From contig CAIPAY010000141.1 of assembly GCA_903863195.1 (NCBI GenBank), positions 1-64,000 of the forward strand: a stretch of 64,000 nt of DNA, in the 5' to 3' direction. Origin of the DNA: an uncultured Holophagaceae bacterium (GTDB taxonomy: Bacteria > Acidobacteriota > Holophagae > Holophagales > Holophagaceae). The stretch's first letter is position 1. The number at the start of each line of letters is the position of its first letter. Below are positions 49,891-58,310 of the stretch, piece after piece. The notes under the pieces were generated by a model. The model was not told the origin of the DNA. It made no database searches and worked only from the letters and a program-made list of their open reading frames with translations. The translations under genes and the position numbers were made by a program.

Positions 49891-51461
49891 CGATGACGGC
49901 AGACCTGCTGGTGCTGGGCGCGGGGATCGCCGGCTGTTCGGCGGCCCTCCGTGCTGCGGACCTGGGCGCCTCCGTGGTGCTGGTGGCCAAGGATGACCTG
50001 GGCGGCAGCAACACCTCCTGGGCTCAGGGCGGGATCATCGGCCTGGCGCCGGCGGAAGAGGGGGACTCCCCGGACCTGCTCGCGGCGGACATCGAAGCGG
50101 CGGGCGCGGGCCTCTGCCGGCATGAGGCTGTGCGGCTGCTGGCGGAAGAGGGTCCCCGGCTGTGCCGGAGCTTCCTCTGGGAGCGGTTGGGCGTGCCCTT
50201 CGACCTGGGGCGGGACGATGCCCCGGATGCCATCGCCGAGGCCGCCCACAGCGCCAAGCGCATCTACCACGCCAAGGACGCCACGGGGCTGGCGATCCAG
50301 ACGGCCCTGAGCCAGGCGGTGCGCAGCCACCCGAACATCCGGGTGCGGGAGCGCCTCTGTCTCGTGGACCTCATCACCAGTCCCCACCACTGCCTGAGCC
50401 CCGTACGGGTCTACGATCCCATCCAGGTGCATGGGGCCTTCCTCTACGACCCGGCCACGGGCCAGGTGGAGGGTGCCCTGGCCCATCGGACGCTGCTGGC
50501 CACAGGCGGGCTGGGCTACCTCTACCTGCACACCACCAACCCGCCCGGCGCCACCGGGGATGGTCTGGCGGCGGCCTACCGGGCCAGCGCCCGCATCGTG
50601 AACTGCGAGTATCTCCAGTTCCACCCCACGGCCCTGTATGCACCGGGCAAGCCGCGGACCCTGCTCACCGAGGCTCTGCGTGGTGAAGGGGCCTGGCTGG
50701 TGAACCGGAAGGGCGAGCGCTTCATGGCCAAGTACGCGCCGGAGCACCTGGAGCTGGCGCCCCGGGATGTGGTCAGCCGGGCCATCTTCCAGGAGATGGC
50801 AGCCAGCGGCGACGCCAGCGTCTACCTGGACCTGGCGCCCGTGGCGGCGAAGCTGGACCTGGAGTCCCACTTCCCCACCGTGGTGGCGGCCTGCCGGGCC
50901 GAGGGCATGGATCCGCTCCACCAGCCCATCCCCGTGGTGCCCGCGGCCCATTACTTCTGCGGGGGCGTGCTGGTGGACCTGGACGGACGGACCAGCCTGC
51001 CCGGGCTCTTCGCGGCGGGCGAGGTGGCCTGCACGGGCCTTCACGGAGCGAACCGTCTGGCCTCCACCAGCCTGCTGGAAGGCCTCGTCTGGGGCCTGCG
51101 GGGGGCCGAGGCGGCCGTGGCCGAGCTGGGCGAATCCAGCCTGCCCGAAGCCAGCGACATGGCCCAGTGGCAGATGCCGGAGGCCAGCGAGGAGACCGAC
51201 CCGCTGCTGATCGACCAGGACTGGGGGCTCATCCGCAGCACGCTCTGGAACTATGCGGGGATTGTCCGGACGGGTGCCCGCCTGCACCGCGCCAAGGCCG
51301 ACATCCAGTACCTGGCCCACCGCATCGACCGCTTCTACCACGAGGCGCCCCTGAGCCGGGAGCTCCTGGAACTGCGCAGCGGCATCCTCTGCGCCCAGCT
51401 CATCCTGAAGGCCGCCCTGCAGAACCCCGAGAGCCGGGGCTGCCACTACCGGGTGGACTGA
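49887..51461 (+). CDS. nadB: L-aspartate oxidase
   Basis: NadB oxidises aspartate to iminoaspartate, the first step of de novo NAD synthesis. The 524-residue flavoprotein has the FAD loop GAGIAGCSAALRAADLG, the NTSWAQGGIIGL segment (NTxxAQGGI), the flavin-linked RIYHAKDATGLAIQTAL, the active-site regions EYLQFHPTALYAPG and LTEALRGEGAWLVN, and MGGVxVD-like HYFCGGVLVDLDGRTSLPGLFAAGEVACTGLHGANRLASTSLLEGLVWG. The ATG at 49887 overlaps the upstream stop. nadA and nadC are not in the window. Confidence 0.94.
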   Translation: MTMTADLLVLGAGIAGCSAALRAADLGASVVLVAKDDLGGSNTSWAQGGIIGLAPAEEGDSPDLLAADIEAAGAGLCRHEAVRLLAEEGPRLCRSFLWERLGVPFDLGRDDAPDAIAEAAHSAKRIYHAKDATGLAIQTALSQAVRSHPNIRVRERLCLVDLITSPHHCLSPVRVYDPIQVHGAFLYDPATGQVEGALAHRTLLATGGLGYLYLHTTNPPGATGDGLAAAYRASARIVNCEYLQFHPTALYAPGKPRTLLTEALRGEGAWLVNRKGERFMAKYAPEHLELAPRDVVSRAIFQEMAASGDASVYLDLAPVAAKLDLESHFPTVVAACRAEGMDPLHQPIPVVPAAHYFCGGVLVDLDGRTSLPGLFAAGEVACTGLHGANRLASTSLLEGLVWGLRGAEAAVAELGESSLPEASDMAQWQMPEASEETDPLLIDQDWGLIRSTLWNYAGIVRTGARLHRAKADIQYLAHRIDRFYHEAPLSRELLELRSGILCAQLILKAALQNPESRGCHYRVD

Positions 51462-51502
51462 GACGGACTTTCTTCATGCAGTTGCACTCACCCGGAGTCC
51501 CC

Positions 51503-52270
51503 ATGCGACGAACCGCTGCGCTCCTCCTGGCTGTTCCAGCCTTCCTCTCCGCCCAGGCGCCCCTGCCGGATGACGGCCGACTCGACGCGGCCTGGTTCGG
51601 TCCCGCCGCGGAGCTCCAGGCTTCGAAGGCCCTGGGGTTCCAGTGGCTCAAGACGGGCCTCACCCTTGGCCACCGGTCCCTCCGCCTCAAGGCCTGGGAG
51701 CCAGCGACCTGGCTGCTGGGCAAGCGCGCCACCAAGGATCAGCTCATGCTGGCGCGGCTCGAGGACACGCTGGTGCCGGGGCTGGCCAGGGGCCTGCAGA
51801 AGGGCCTGAAGGGCACGCTTCCTGTCTCTCTCGCAGAGGGGGATCTCGTCCTGGTGGGCCGGGTGGTGGATGTCGTGGGGGAGGATGGCGACGCCATGTT
51901 CTCGGGTCCGTCCTTCCTGTCCCTGGACTTGAAGCTGGTGGACGCCGACTCGGGGGAGCTGCTGGGTGCCTTCCACACCACGCTCCGTGGCCTGGGCGCC
52001 GACAGCCTCGCCATCCAGTACGCCCAGTGGTGCGAGAGCCTGGGCCGGCTCCTGGCCCCCCTGGCGAAGCCCCTGCCCGTCGCGGGGGCAGTCCCAACCG
52101 GCGCGGCGAAGCCCGTGCCTCCGTCGGCCGCGGTCCCGGCCTTCGACCTGGAGGGTGCGCTGCGCCGCATTGAAGGCCTCAAGCGCGATGGCCTGCTGAC
52201 CGAACCGGAGTGCCAGGTGCTGCGCCTGAAGGCCGCCGAGCGGGCGAAGGCGCCTGCCGAAACGAAGTGA
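51503..52270 (+). CDS. Secreted protein of unknown function with SHOCT-like C-terminus
   Basis: The 255-residue product has a signal peptide (RRTAALLLAVPAFLSAQA). The mature protein has a central region with alternating beta-strand pattern (LVLVGRVVDVVGEDGDAMF, SLDLKLVDADSGELLGAFHTTLRG) that resembles lipoprotein-type beta sandwich domains such as DUF4410. An Ala/Pro linker precedes a short helical hairpin (LRRIEGLKRDGLLTEPECQVLRLKAAERAKA), similar to SHOCT motifs, which usually assist oligomerisation. The ATG at 51503 follows GGAG. It may be periplasmic; it lies 41 nt after nadB. Confidence 0.6.
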   Translation: MRRTAALLLAVPAFLSAQAPLPDDGRLDAAWFGPAAELQASKALGFQWLKTGLTLGHRSLRLKAWEPATWLLGKRATKDQLMLARLEDTLVPGLARGLQKGLKGTLPVSLAEGDLVLVGRVVDVVGEDGDAMFSGPSFLSLDLKLVDADSGELLGAFHTTLRGLGADSLAIQYAQWCESLGRLLAPLAKPLPVAGAVPTGAAKPVPPSAAVPAFDLEGALRRIEGLKRDGLLTEPECQVLRLKAAERAKAPAETK

Positions 52271-52873
52271 TCAGACGGGCCAGAGCCCCGCGCCCTGCCG
52301 CACCAGCACAGGCTCCTCGCCGCTCAGGTCCAGGATGGTGCTGGGCACGCCCTCGGGCTGCCCGCAGTCCACCACCAGATCCAGGGCGTGGCCCAGCTCC
52401 TCCTCGAGCTCCCAGGCCGTGTTGAGCACGGTCTGGCCGGGCAGCACCACGCTGGTGGTGATGATGGGCTCCCCGAGCAGCGTGAGCAGCGCCCGGCAGA
52501 AAGCGCTGTCTGGGATGCGCAGCCCCACCACCTGCTTGTTCTGCAGGTAGCGCGGCACCTCACGGCTGGCGGGCAGCAGCACCGTGTAGGGACCGGGCAG
52601 CAGCTGCTTCAGGATGCGGAAGGTGGGCGTCTCCAGGTGCCGCGCGTAGCGGGAGAGCATCTCCATGTCGGCGCAGAGCATCGACATGGGCTTCTTGGGA
52701 TCGCGGACCTTCAGCTGCTGGACACGGTCCACGGCCTTCTTCCGTGAGGCCAGGCAGCCCAGGCCGAAGAGGGTGTCGGTGGGGTAGGCGATGACCCCGT
52801 CCCGCCGCAGCAGGTCCGCGATGCGCTCGAGGTGGCGCAGCTGCGGAGTGTCCGGATGCAGGCTGAGGATCAT
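52271..52873 (-). CDS. Sua5/YciO/YrdC-family L-threonylcarbamoyladenylate synthase
   Basis: The 200-residue YrdC-fold protein resembles TsaC/YciO, making L-threonylcarbamoyl-AMP for tRNA t6A37. It begins IADLLRRDGVIAYPTDTLFGLGC, has the nucleotide-binding LKVRDPKKPMSMLC (KxRP(x)KP), LLPGPYTVLLPASREVP and GLRIPDSAFCRALLTLLGEPIITTS, and the C-terminal STILDLSGEEPVLVRQGAG. KxR and SxN-type residues are largely kept (the N is replaced in TTSVVLPG), which is more like YciO than TsaC, so t6A synthesis is uncertain. The ATG at 52873 is the family-consistent start, and it overlaps the NUDIX stop by 4 nt. Confidence 0.85.
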   Translation of the reverse strand: MILSLHPDTPQLRHLERIADLLRRDGVIAYPTDTLFGLGCLASRKKAVDRVQQLKVRDPKKPMSMLCADMEMLSRYARHLETPTFRILKQLLPGPYTVLLPASREVPRYLQNKQVVGLRIPDSAFCRALLTLLGEPIITTSVVLPGQTVLNTAWELEEELGHALDLVVDCGQPEGVPSTILDLSGEEPVLVRQGAGLWPV

Positions 52874-53544
52874 GGCGCGTCCAGGGCGGCCCACCGGGCG
52901 CGGCCGCGGGAGGGATGGGCTTCGGTGCGCTGGAAGAAACGCTGGGCGAGGGCCGGCTCCAGCGGCGCGTCCACGCCGCTGCGCCGGGCCTGGAGGGCCA
53001 GCAGCGCCATGACCGTGAGGCTGTCCGTGAGCTCGCCGCACAGCACCCGGCGCAGGCAGTCCTGGAAGGGCTCGCGGTGCAGCAGCAGTTCCTCATCATC
53101 CTCGGCCTGGTGCCCCTCGCTGGGGCCGAGGTCCGTGGCGAGGAACAGAAACGCCTCCTCCTCGGTGGAGGAGTTGCTGGGGTGGAAGAAGGCCAGGGGC
53201 TCCCAGATCTTGGCGGTGATGCCCGCCTCTTCGGCGAGCTCCCGGGTGATGGCCTCGAAGGGACTCTCGGAGGCATCGCCGCCCCCCTCGGGGATCTCCC
53301 AGGAGTAGGCCTCCAGCGGGTAGCGCCACTGGCCCACGAGCACGACGCGATCCTGCTCGTCGAGGGCAAGCACGCCACAGGCCGTGCGCACGAAGCCACA
53401 GACGGCATAGCGGCCGGCGGCGCCCCGGCGGTGCTGGAACTGGTCCTCCCGGATGCGGATCCAGGGTGAGTCGTAGAGAAACCGCCGGTCGAGAACGGTG
53501 TAGGGATTCGGGTGCTCGGGACAGGGCAGGGGCTTCAGGTCCAT
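52870..53544 (-). CDS. NUDIX hydrolase (ADP-ribose pyrophosphatase-like)
   Basis: The 224-residue protein resembles ADP-ribose pyrophosphatases: PYTVLDRRFLYDSPWIRIREDQ near the start, RYAVCGFVRTACGVLALDEQDRVVLVGQWRYPLEAYSWEIPEGG, and the complete Nudix box GGDASESPFEAITRELAEEAGI. EIPEGGG (ExPxGxx) is typical of the ADPRase branch. The ATG at 53544 is used; a longer frame would start inside the rpsO terminator hairpin, so it is rejected. It lies after rpsO on the same strand, separated by the terminator. Confidence 0.87.
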   Translation of the reverse strand: MDLKPLPCPEHPNPYTVLDRRFLYDSPWIRIREDQFQHRRGAAGRYAVCGFVRTACGVLALDEQDRVVLVGQWRYPLEAYSWEIPEGGGDASESPFEAITRELAEEAGITAKIWEPLAFFHPSNSSTEEEAFLFLATDLGPSEGHQAEDDEELLLHREPFQDCLRRVLCGELTDSLTVMALLALQARRSGVDAPLEPALAQRFFQRTEAHPSRGRARWAALDAP

Positions 53545-53560
53545 TCTTTGAACATAACGA

Positions 53561-53587
53561 AAAAACGCCCGCATTTGCGGGCGTTTT
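53561..53587 (-). terminator. Intrinsic terminator of rpsO
   Basis: AAAACGCCCGC (53562-53572), loop ATTT and GCGGGCGTTTT (53577-53587) form an 11-bp stem. On the minus strand the arm ends in TTTT(T), a typical intrinsic terminator 17 nt past the rpsO stop. It separates rpsO from the NUDIX gene. Confidence 0.92.
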
Positions 53588-53603
53588 GGGGATCGGGAGG
53601 AGC

Positions 53604-53873
53604 CTAGCGGCGCAGGCCGAGGCGCTCGATGAGGGTGGCGTAGCGCTCCTTGCTCTTCTTCTTGAGGTAGTCGAGCAGACGGCGGCGCTGGCCGACCATG
53701 ATCATGAGCCCGCGGCGGCTGTGGTAGTCCTTGCTGTGGATCTTGAAGTGCTCGGTCAGGTCATTGATGCGCTTGGTCAGGATGGCGACCTGCACCTCGG
53801 GCGAACCCGTGTCCGACTCGTGCTGCTTGAAGTCGTCGATGATGATCTTCTTCTGGTCTACGTTGAGGGCCAT
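53604..53873 (-). CDS. rpsO: 30S ribosomal protein S15
   Basis: S15 binds the central domain of 16S rRNA. The 89-residue protein has the normal size and the family segments [66 protein letters not shown]. The ATG at 53873 has GGAGCC upstream (AAAAGGAGCCACC). Unlike many genomes, pnp does not follow; a terminator and a NUDIX gene do. Confidence 0.98.
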   Translation of the reverse strand: MALNVDQKKIIIDDFKQHESDTGSPEVQVAILTKRINDLTEHFKIHSKDYHSRRGLMIMVGQRRRLLDYLKKKSKERYATLIERLGLRR

Positions 53874-54061
53874 GGTGGCTCCTTTTCGGGGGTTCTCCCG
53901 TCACCCGCTGCCAACGCTGCGCGTTGCCAGATATCGCCTGCGGCGAAAATCCTCAGTCCCGTACCAAGGAAGGGTCGAACCTGGAAGAGGCCAGGCGCCT
54001 GTTATCAACCTGCTTCTGATCTTTTCTTCTTCACCATTTTTTGCGGCGTAGCCGAGAAAAA

Positions 54062-54147
54062 TGGTGCGGATAGAGGGACTCGAACCCCCACGTCTTGTGA
54101 ACACTAGTACCTGAAACTAGCGCGTCTACCAATTCCGCCATATCCGC
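54062..54147 (-). tRNA. tRNA-Leu (anticodon CAG)
   Basis: On the minus strand the gene starts GCGGATATGGCGGAATTGGT and ends ATCCGCACCA with encoded CCA. The anticodon stem-loop CTAGT-TTCAGGT-ACTAG gives CAG, reading CUG, the main Leu codon of a GC-rich genome. A long variable arm (GTTCACAAGAC) is characteristic of a class II tRNA. Confidence 0.97.
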
Positions 54148-54233
54148 GTGAAAGATCGTGCCGGGCCCCGAAGGTTCCGGATGTGCCGAACTCCAAGACT
54201 AGCGCGAGAACCGCGGAGAGGCAACAGCGTTTC

Positions 54234-54692
54234 TTACCACTCTCGGTAGGGGATGCCATTCATCCCGGTGCCCTGGTGCAGGGTGTAGACATCGTAGACG
54301 TGGCCCCCGCCCCAGCTGGTGCTGGTGACGTCGTCGTTGGTGTTGCGCATGCCCCACTCCGGCTTGCCGCTGAAGGGATCCACGGGAATGCGGCGGAGGA
54401 AGCGCATCTTGCGGCTCAGGGAACCGGCCATGGGCACGCCCTCCACCAGGATCTCGAGGCTCTCCGGGTAGAAGTTGGCATCCGCGGGTGGAGCCTTGAT
54501 CTTCTGCATCTCCGCCTGTTTCTTGTAGTCGTCGATGGCGAGGCGCATCTCCCGGAGGGCCCGGCGAAGCTCCAGCTCCTGCTGGCGCTTGAAGCCGTTG
54601 CGGGCGAGGGGCACGACCACGGACGCCAGGATCATGAGTACGGTGGCGGTGACCACCAGCTCCAGCAGGGTGAAGCCGCCCTGGCGCTTCAC
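54234..54692 (-). CDS. Type II secretion/type IV pseudopilin (GspG-like)
   Basis: The 152-residue prepilin has a short leader and the cleavage/methylation motif GG-FTLLELVV, with Glu5 and the hydrophobic helix LVVTATVLMILASVVVPLA. The mature body has the GspG-like pattern RRALREMRLAIDDYKKQ and then RRIPVDPFSGKPEWGM, where DP(F/W)G is a GspG hallmark. It overlaps the secretin gene by 4 nt and ends the leftward operon. It would be a minor or major pseudopilin for the pilus or secretion machine. Confidence 0.86.
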   Translation of the reverse strand: MKRQGGFTLLELVVTATVLMILASVVVPLARNGFKRQQELELRRALREMRLAIDDYKKQAEMQKIKAPPADANFYPESLEILVEGVPMAGSLSRKMRFLRRIPVDPFSGKPEWGMRNTNDDVTSTSWGGGHVYDVYTLHQGTGMNGIPYREW

Positions 54693-57052
54693 TGCACCGT
54701 CACGAGCGCGTTGGACCAGCGTCCGGAGATGGGTCCGGTGCCGATGAGGAACTGCCCGCTCTGGATGAGGACAGGCGCATTCCCGGCTGTCAGGCCCTCG
54801 AGCTCCAGCGTGGCGAAGGGCCCGGCGTCGGTGCCGGTGGCGCTGCGCCGGAAGACCAGCTTGAGGAGGCCGTCCTTGCCGGGGAACTGCTCGAGGCCGC
54901 CGCCCTCGCCCGAAAGGAACTCGCCGGGGGTGACGCTCTGGAGCCGCAGGCCCGGGGGCAGGCGGAGCTCGAGAATGCCGGAGGTGAGGCCCTGGCCGCC
55001 GCTGACGGTGAGGGTGATGCGGGCCTTCTGCCCGGCCTTGATCTCCGAGGCCACGGGTGACATGAAGATCACCAGGTCCGAGGGGGCGGGCGGTGCTTCG
55101 CTCGGGACTCCCGGCTTCTTGTCCTGGATGGCGTCCGAGGGGGGGACCGGGGGCGGGATGGGCTGCGCCTGCTGGTCTGCTGGGTTCGGGGTGGCCGGTA
55201 ATGCAGGGGTGGCCTCGGCTCCAGGGGCGACCGACGGGGCGGCTGGCTTGACGGCGGGGGCGGTCGGCACCACCGGCTTGGGCGGGACCACCGGCGGGAC
55301 AGGCTTGGGGGCGGGCGCCTTCTTGACAGGCTCGGGCGAGAAGGGCCCCGCCTTGGAGGCCGCATCCTCGGGATTGAAGGGGGCCATGTCCTGTTCGGTC
55401 AGGACCGGCTTGCGCACCAGCACCGCGCGGATGGTGAGGATCACGTCCGTCTTGGCCTTGCTGTTGTTGGTGTTGCCCAGCAGGCGGCCGATGAGGGGAA
55501 TGTCCGTGAGTCCCCAGATCCCCTGCAGGCCCTTCTGCTCTTCATCCTTGAGCAGGCCGCCGAAGATGGCGGTCTCGCCGTCCCGCAGGCGGGCCATGGT
55601 CTTGATCTGGCGCTTGCCGAGGTCGGGGCGGCCCGGGGTGGACCCGGACTTGAGAGTCGTGACCTCGCTGTCGAGCTCCAGGGTGATCTCGCCGTTGTTG
55701 TGGACGCGGGGCTTGACCTTGATCTTCACGCCGACGTCCTCGTAGGAGAAGGAGGTCTGACCTACGCCGCCGAGCAGGGAGGACGCCGAGGCCGTGGTGG
55801 CGGTGGTGCCGGTGGTGGGCAGGGAGAGCTGGCTCTGGGTGGTGGAGATCTTCTCGCCGATGTTCACTTCGCCGGACTCGCCGGAGAGCACCCGCACGTT
55901 GGGACTGGCCACCAGCCGGGCATCGCCATTGCTCTTGAGGAAGTCCAGGGCGAGATTCGGGAACAGTACGCGGATGTCCGCCGTGTGGATCTTGGTGAAG
56001 CCGGAGTTGGTGTTCATGCCCGAGGTGTTGTTCACGGTGGTGGCGCCCAGGCGGTAGGTGCCGGAGGTGTCGGAGGCATTGACCACGGGCAGCAGGCCCG
56101 CATGCTCGAGGCTGTTCTCGGTGACTTCCATCAGCTCGAGGTAGACCATGACCTCGGCCTTGGCCTTGTCCAGGGTGCGGATCACCTGATCCACGATGGC
56201 GAGCTCGAGGGGCTTGGCCTTGACGATGAGCGCGTTGATCCGCTTGTCCGTGAAGACACGCAGCTGGGGGTTGATGGTCGTGAGTGTGGACCGCAGCTCG
56301 TTGGGGTCCGCGTGCGAGAGGTAGTAGGTCTTGATGATCTGGTTCTCGTACTGCTCCCGGTTCTGGGGCGTGGCCTTGAAGACCATGATGGTGTTCTTGT
56401 CTATCACCTTGAAGAACAGGTCGTTCTGGAGCATCAGCGTGTCCAGCACCCGCTGGAAGGGCAGGCCGCGCAGGTCGATGGAGATCGTCTGATCCTGGAA
56501 AGAGGAGTGGGCGATGATGTTCACGCCGGAGGCCTTGCTCAGGGTGCCGAAGATCTCCTTGAGGCTGGTGCGCCGGCTGAAGTTCAGGTCGATGCCGTCG
56601 ATGGAGCGGGGGTTCAGCTGGACGACGTTGGTGGCATCCGCCTTGACCTTCATCAGGTCGAGGTCTTCGGCGGAGTCCGCCTCGGCCTTCTCCCGGGCAA
56701 GCTTCTGCTCCATCTTGATGAGCCAGTCCTGGGCGATCTGGTTGTCGGGATCCAGCACCAGGGCCTTCCGCACCTCCGAGAGCACCGTGTCGGTGTAGCC
56801 CTTCATCTCAGCCTGGCGGGCCAGGGTCAGGTGCGCCTCGGCGGCCCGCTGGGACGCGCGCTTGATGCCGATCCGGGCCTTGGTGTTGGTGGGATCGCTC
56901 CGGAGGGCGGACCGGTATTCGGCCACGGCCTCGTCGTAGCGCCCCTCGTCGAAGGCCTTGTTGGCCCGGTGCAGGCTGCAGCCTAGGGCCAGCAGCAGGA
57001 TAGCGGCCACCATCAGGGGTTTGCGGAGCAGGGCGAAGGAGGGAGTCGGCAT
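54689..57052 (-). CDS. Secretin (PilQ/GspD-like) lipoprotein with C-terminal cohesin-like domain
   Basis: The 787-residue outer-membrane channel has a lipoprotein signal (lipobox ALGC, Cys25), TPR-like repeats (about 30-125: YDEAVAEYRSALRSDPTNTKARIG), an STN/N0 domain (NFSRRTSLKEIFGTLSKASGVNI), an N1 domain and the secretin domain (about 440-590; VASPNVRVLSGESGEVNIGEKI, DVGVKIKVKPRVHNNGEITLELDSEV, KTMARLRDGETAIFGGLL). A Pro/Ala-rich linker follows, then residues about 690-787 resemble a cohesin-type beta domain (LVIFMSPVASEIKAGQKARITLTV, GILELRLPPGLRL). The ATG at 57052 has AAGGA upstream. The pseudopilin follows with a 4-nt overlap. Confidence 0.9.
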   Translation of the reverse strand: MPTPSFALLRKPLMVAAILLLALGCSLHRANKAFDEGRYDEAVAEYRSALRSDPTNTKARIGIKRASQRAAEAHLTLARQAEMKGYTDTVLSEVRKALVLDPDNQIAQDWLIKMEQKLAREKAEADSAEDLDLMKVKADATNVVQLNPRSIDGIDLNFSRRTSLKEIFGTLSKASGVNIIAHSSFQDQTISIDLRGLPFQRVLDTLMLQNDLFFKVIDKNTIMVFKATPQNREQYENQIIKTYYLSHADPNELRSTLTTINPQLRVFTDKRINALIVKAKPLELAIVDQVIRTLDKAKAEVMVYLELMEVTENSLEHAGLLPVVNASDTSGTYRLGATTVNNTSGMNTNSGFTKIHTADIRVLFPNLALDFLKSNGDARLVASPNVRVLSGESGEVNIGEKISTTQSQLSLPTTGTTATTASASSLLGGVGQTSFSYEDVGVKIKVKPRVHNNGEITLELDSEVTTLKSGSTPGRPDLGKRQIKTMARLRDGETAIFGGLLKDEEQKGLQGIWGLTDIPLIGRLLGNTNNSKAKTDVILTIRAVLVRKPVLTEQDMAPFNPEDAASKAGPFSPEPVKKAPAPKPVPPVVPPKPVVPTAPAVKPAAPSVAPGAEATPALPATPNPADQQAQPIPPPVPPSDAIQDKKPGVPSEAPPAPSDLVIFMSPVASEIKAGQKARITLTVSGGQGLTSGILELRLPPGLRLQSVTPGEFLSGEGGGLEQFPGKDGLLKLVFRRSATGTDAGPFATLELEGLTAGNAPVLIQSGQFLIGTGPISGRWSNALVTVQ

Positions 57053-57069
57053 CGGGGGCGTCCTTCGGA

Positions 57070-57732
57070 TCAGAATTGGTTCGTCACGGCAGTGCCGCCG
57101 GAGGCCTCGCGGACCTCCAGGACCACGCGGAGGTCCGGATACTTGGTGTTCTGGAATTCGGCCTTGGTGTCGAGGATGGAGACCAGCTTCCAGCGTTCCC
57201 TGAGGAGGGCGCCCTGGGTCAGGGTGACGGGCTCCTCGCCCTTCATGAATGCGCCCACGGAACCGGAGGGGCTGCCCTTGAAGAACCCGAGGTACCGGAG
57301 GTCTTGGGGGCGTCCCGCAAACTCCGCGGACTTGGCCTGGGCCAGCCGCTGGGCCTCGAGCTCCGCAGCGGTCGGCGGAGGCGGGGGTGGCGGTGGTGGT
57401 GGTGGCGGCTTGGTCGGCGGCGGAATCGGGGACTCGAACACGAAGAGGTCCCGCAGGATCTTGGGCTTCGGCGGCAGCTCGCCCGCCTTGTCGAGGGCGG
57501 CGAGATCCGGCAGCCGCCGCAGCCCTTGCAGCTGTCGGGAGTCGAGGTTGGCGGCGGCGCGTGCTTCGCCGGGGCGGCGGCCCTTGGGCGCATCCGGGGC
57601 GAAGACCGTATAGAGGAAGTAGCCGATGACCACGGCAAAGCCGGCGAGGGCCAGCTGGGTCTTGCGGTTGGAGCGGAGCTCCTGGAGCATGCCCTGAAGG
57701 TCCGTACCGTGGGCGGGGGTGGCGGCGCTCAT
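57070..57732 (-). CDS. PilP-like pilus assembly protein
   Basis: The 220-residue protein has a single membrane helix (about residues 27-45, LALAGFAVVIGYFLYTVF), a Lys/Pro spacer with a run of prolines (PPTKPPPPPPPPPPPP), and a C-terminal beta-type domain (FAGRPQDLRYLGFFKGSPSG, WKLVSILDTKAEFQNTKYPDLRVVLEV). Position between PilO-like and secretin genes, single TM and periplasmic C-domain agree with PilP, which couples the inner-membrane platform to the secretin, though residue identity is weak. Confidence 0.65.
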   Translation of the reverse strand: MSAATPAHGTDLQGMLQELRSNRKTQLALAGFAVVIGYFLYTVFAPDAPKGRRPGEARAAANLDSRQLQGLRRLPDLAALDKAGELPPKPKILRDLFVFESPIPPPTKPPPPPPPPPPPPTAAELEAQRLAQAKSAEFAGRPQDLRYLGFFKGSPSGSVGAFMKGEEPVTLTQGALLRERWKLVSILDTKAEFQNTKYPDLRVVLEVREASGGTAVTNQF

Positions 57733-58310
57733 GCTTCGCCCTCCTCGCGCTCGGGGGCGCCCGCCTTCCGGAAGGCCCGGAGCACGATGTTGAGCCGGGC
57801 TCCCTCGGGACTCTCTTCGAGGCGCCCGTCGCGGACCGCGAAGGGCAGACCGGAGCCCTCGAGCTCAAGCATGAAGGCCTTGTGGTTGGCGTAGAGGCCC
57901 AGGGCGACGAACTCGACCTCCACCGCCTCGAGGTCGGTGCCGCGGGCACCCTCGCGGCTGGGCAGGCCGTATTTCACGTTCTGCAGGCGCAGCCCATGCT
58001 TCTTGGCCAGCAGGTGCAGGGTCTTGCTGAGGCTCCACTGAAGCTCTCCCGCCGAGCCGCGGGGCAGGCGGATCTCCAGGTCGGCCAGGGTCTCCCGGCC
58101 GCGCCGGATCCGGTCCGCCAGGCGCTGCAGTTCCTGGAGCTGCTGGACCTGCTGGTTCCGGGCGAGCTCGGCTGCGCGCCGGGCCTTCAGCTGCTGGTTC
58201 AGCTGCTGGGAGGCGTCTGGCAGGAGGAACAGGGCCACGCCCAGGCCGAGCACCGCGCCCAGGGCGCCCAGGGCGAGGCGTAGGCGGCTCGCGCGCAAGG
58301 GGCTGGTCAT
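57729..58310 (-). CDS. PilO-like pilus assembly protein
   Basis: The 193-residue protein has an N-terminal membrane helix (LALGALGAVLGLGVALFLL), then a long coiled coil (LNQQLKARRAAELARNQQVQQLQELQRLADRI) and a small alpha/beta domain (LQWSLSKTLHLLAKKHGLRLQNVKYG, VEVEFVALGLYANHKAFMLELEGS). This is the PilO layout. It overlaps the genes on both sides by 4 nt (ATGA/TGATG). It probably pairs with the PilN-like protein in the inner-membrane alignment complex. Confidence 0.75.
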   Translation of the reverse strand: MTSPLRASRLRLALGALGAVLGLGVALFLLPDASQQLNQQLKARRAAELARNQQVQQLQELQRLADRIRRGRETLADLEIRLPRGSAGELQWSLSKTLHLLAKKHGLRLQNVKYGLPSREGARGTDLEAVEVEFVALGLYANHKAFMLELEGSGLPFAVRDGRLEESPEGARLNIVLRAFRKAGAPEREEGEA

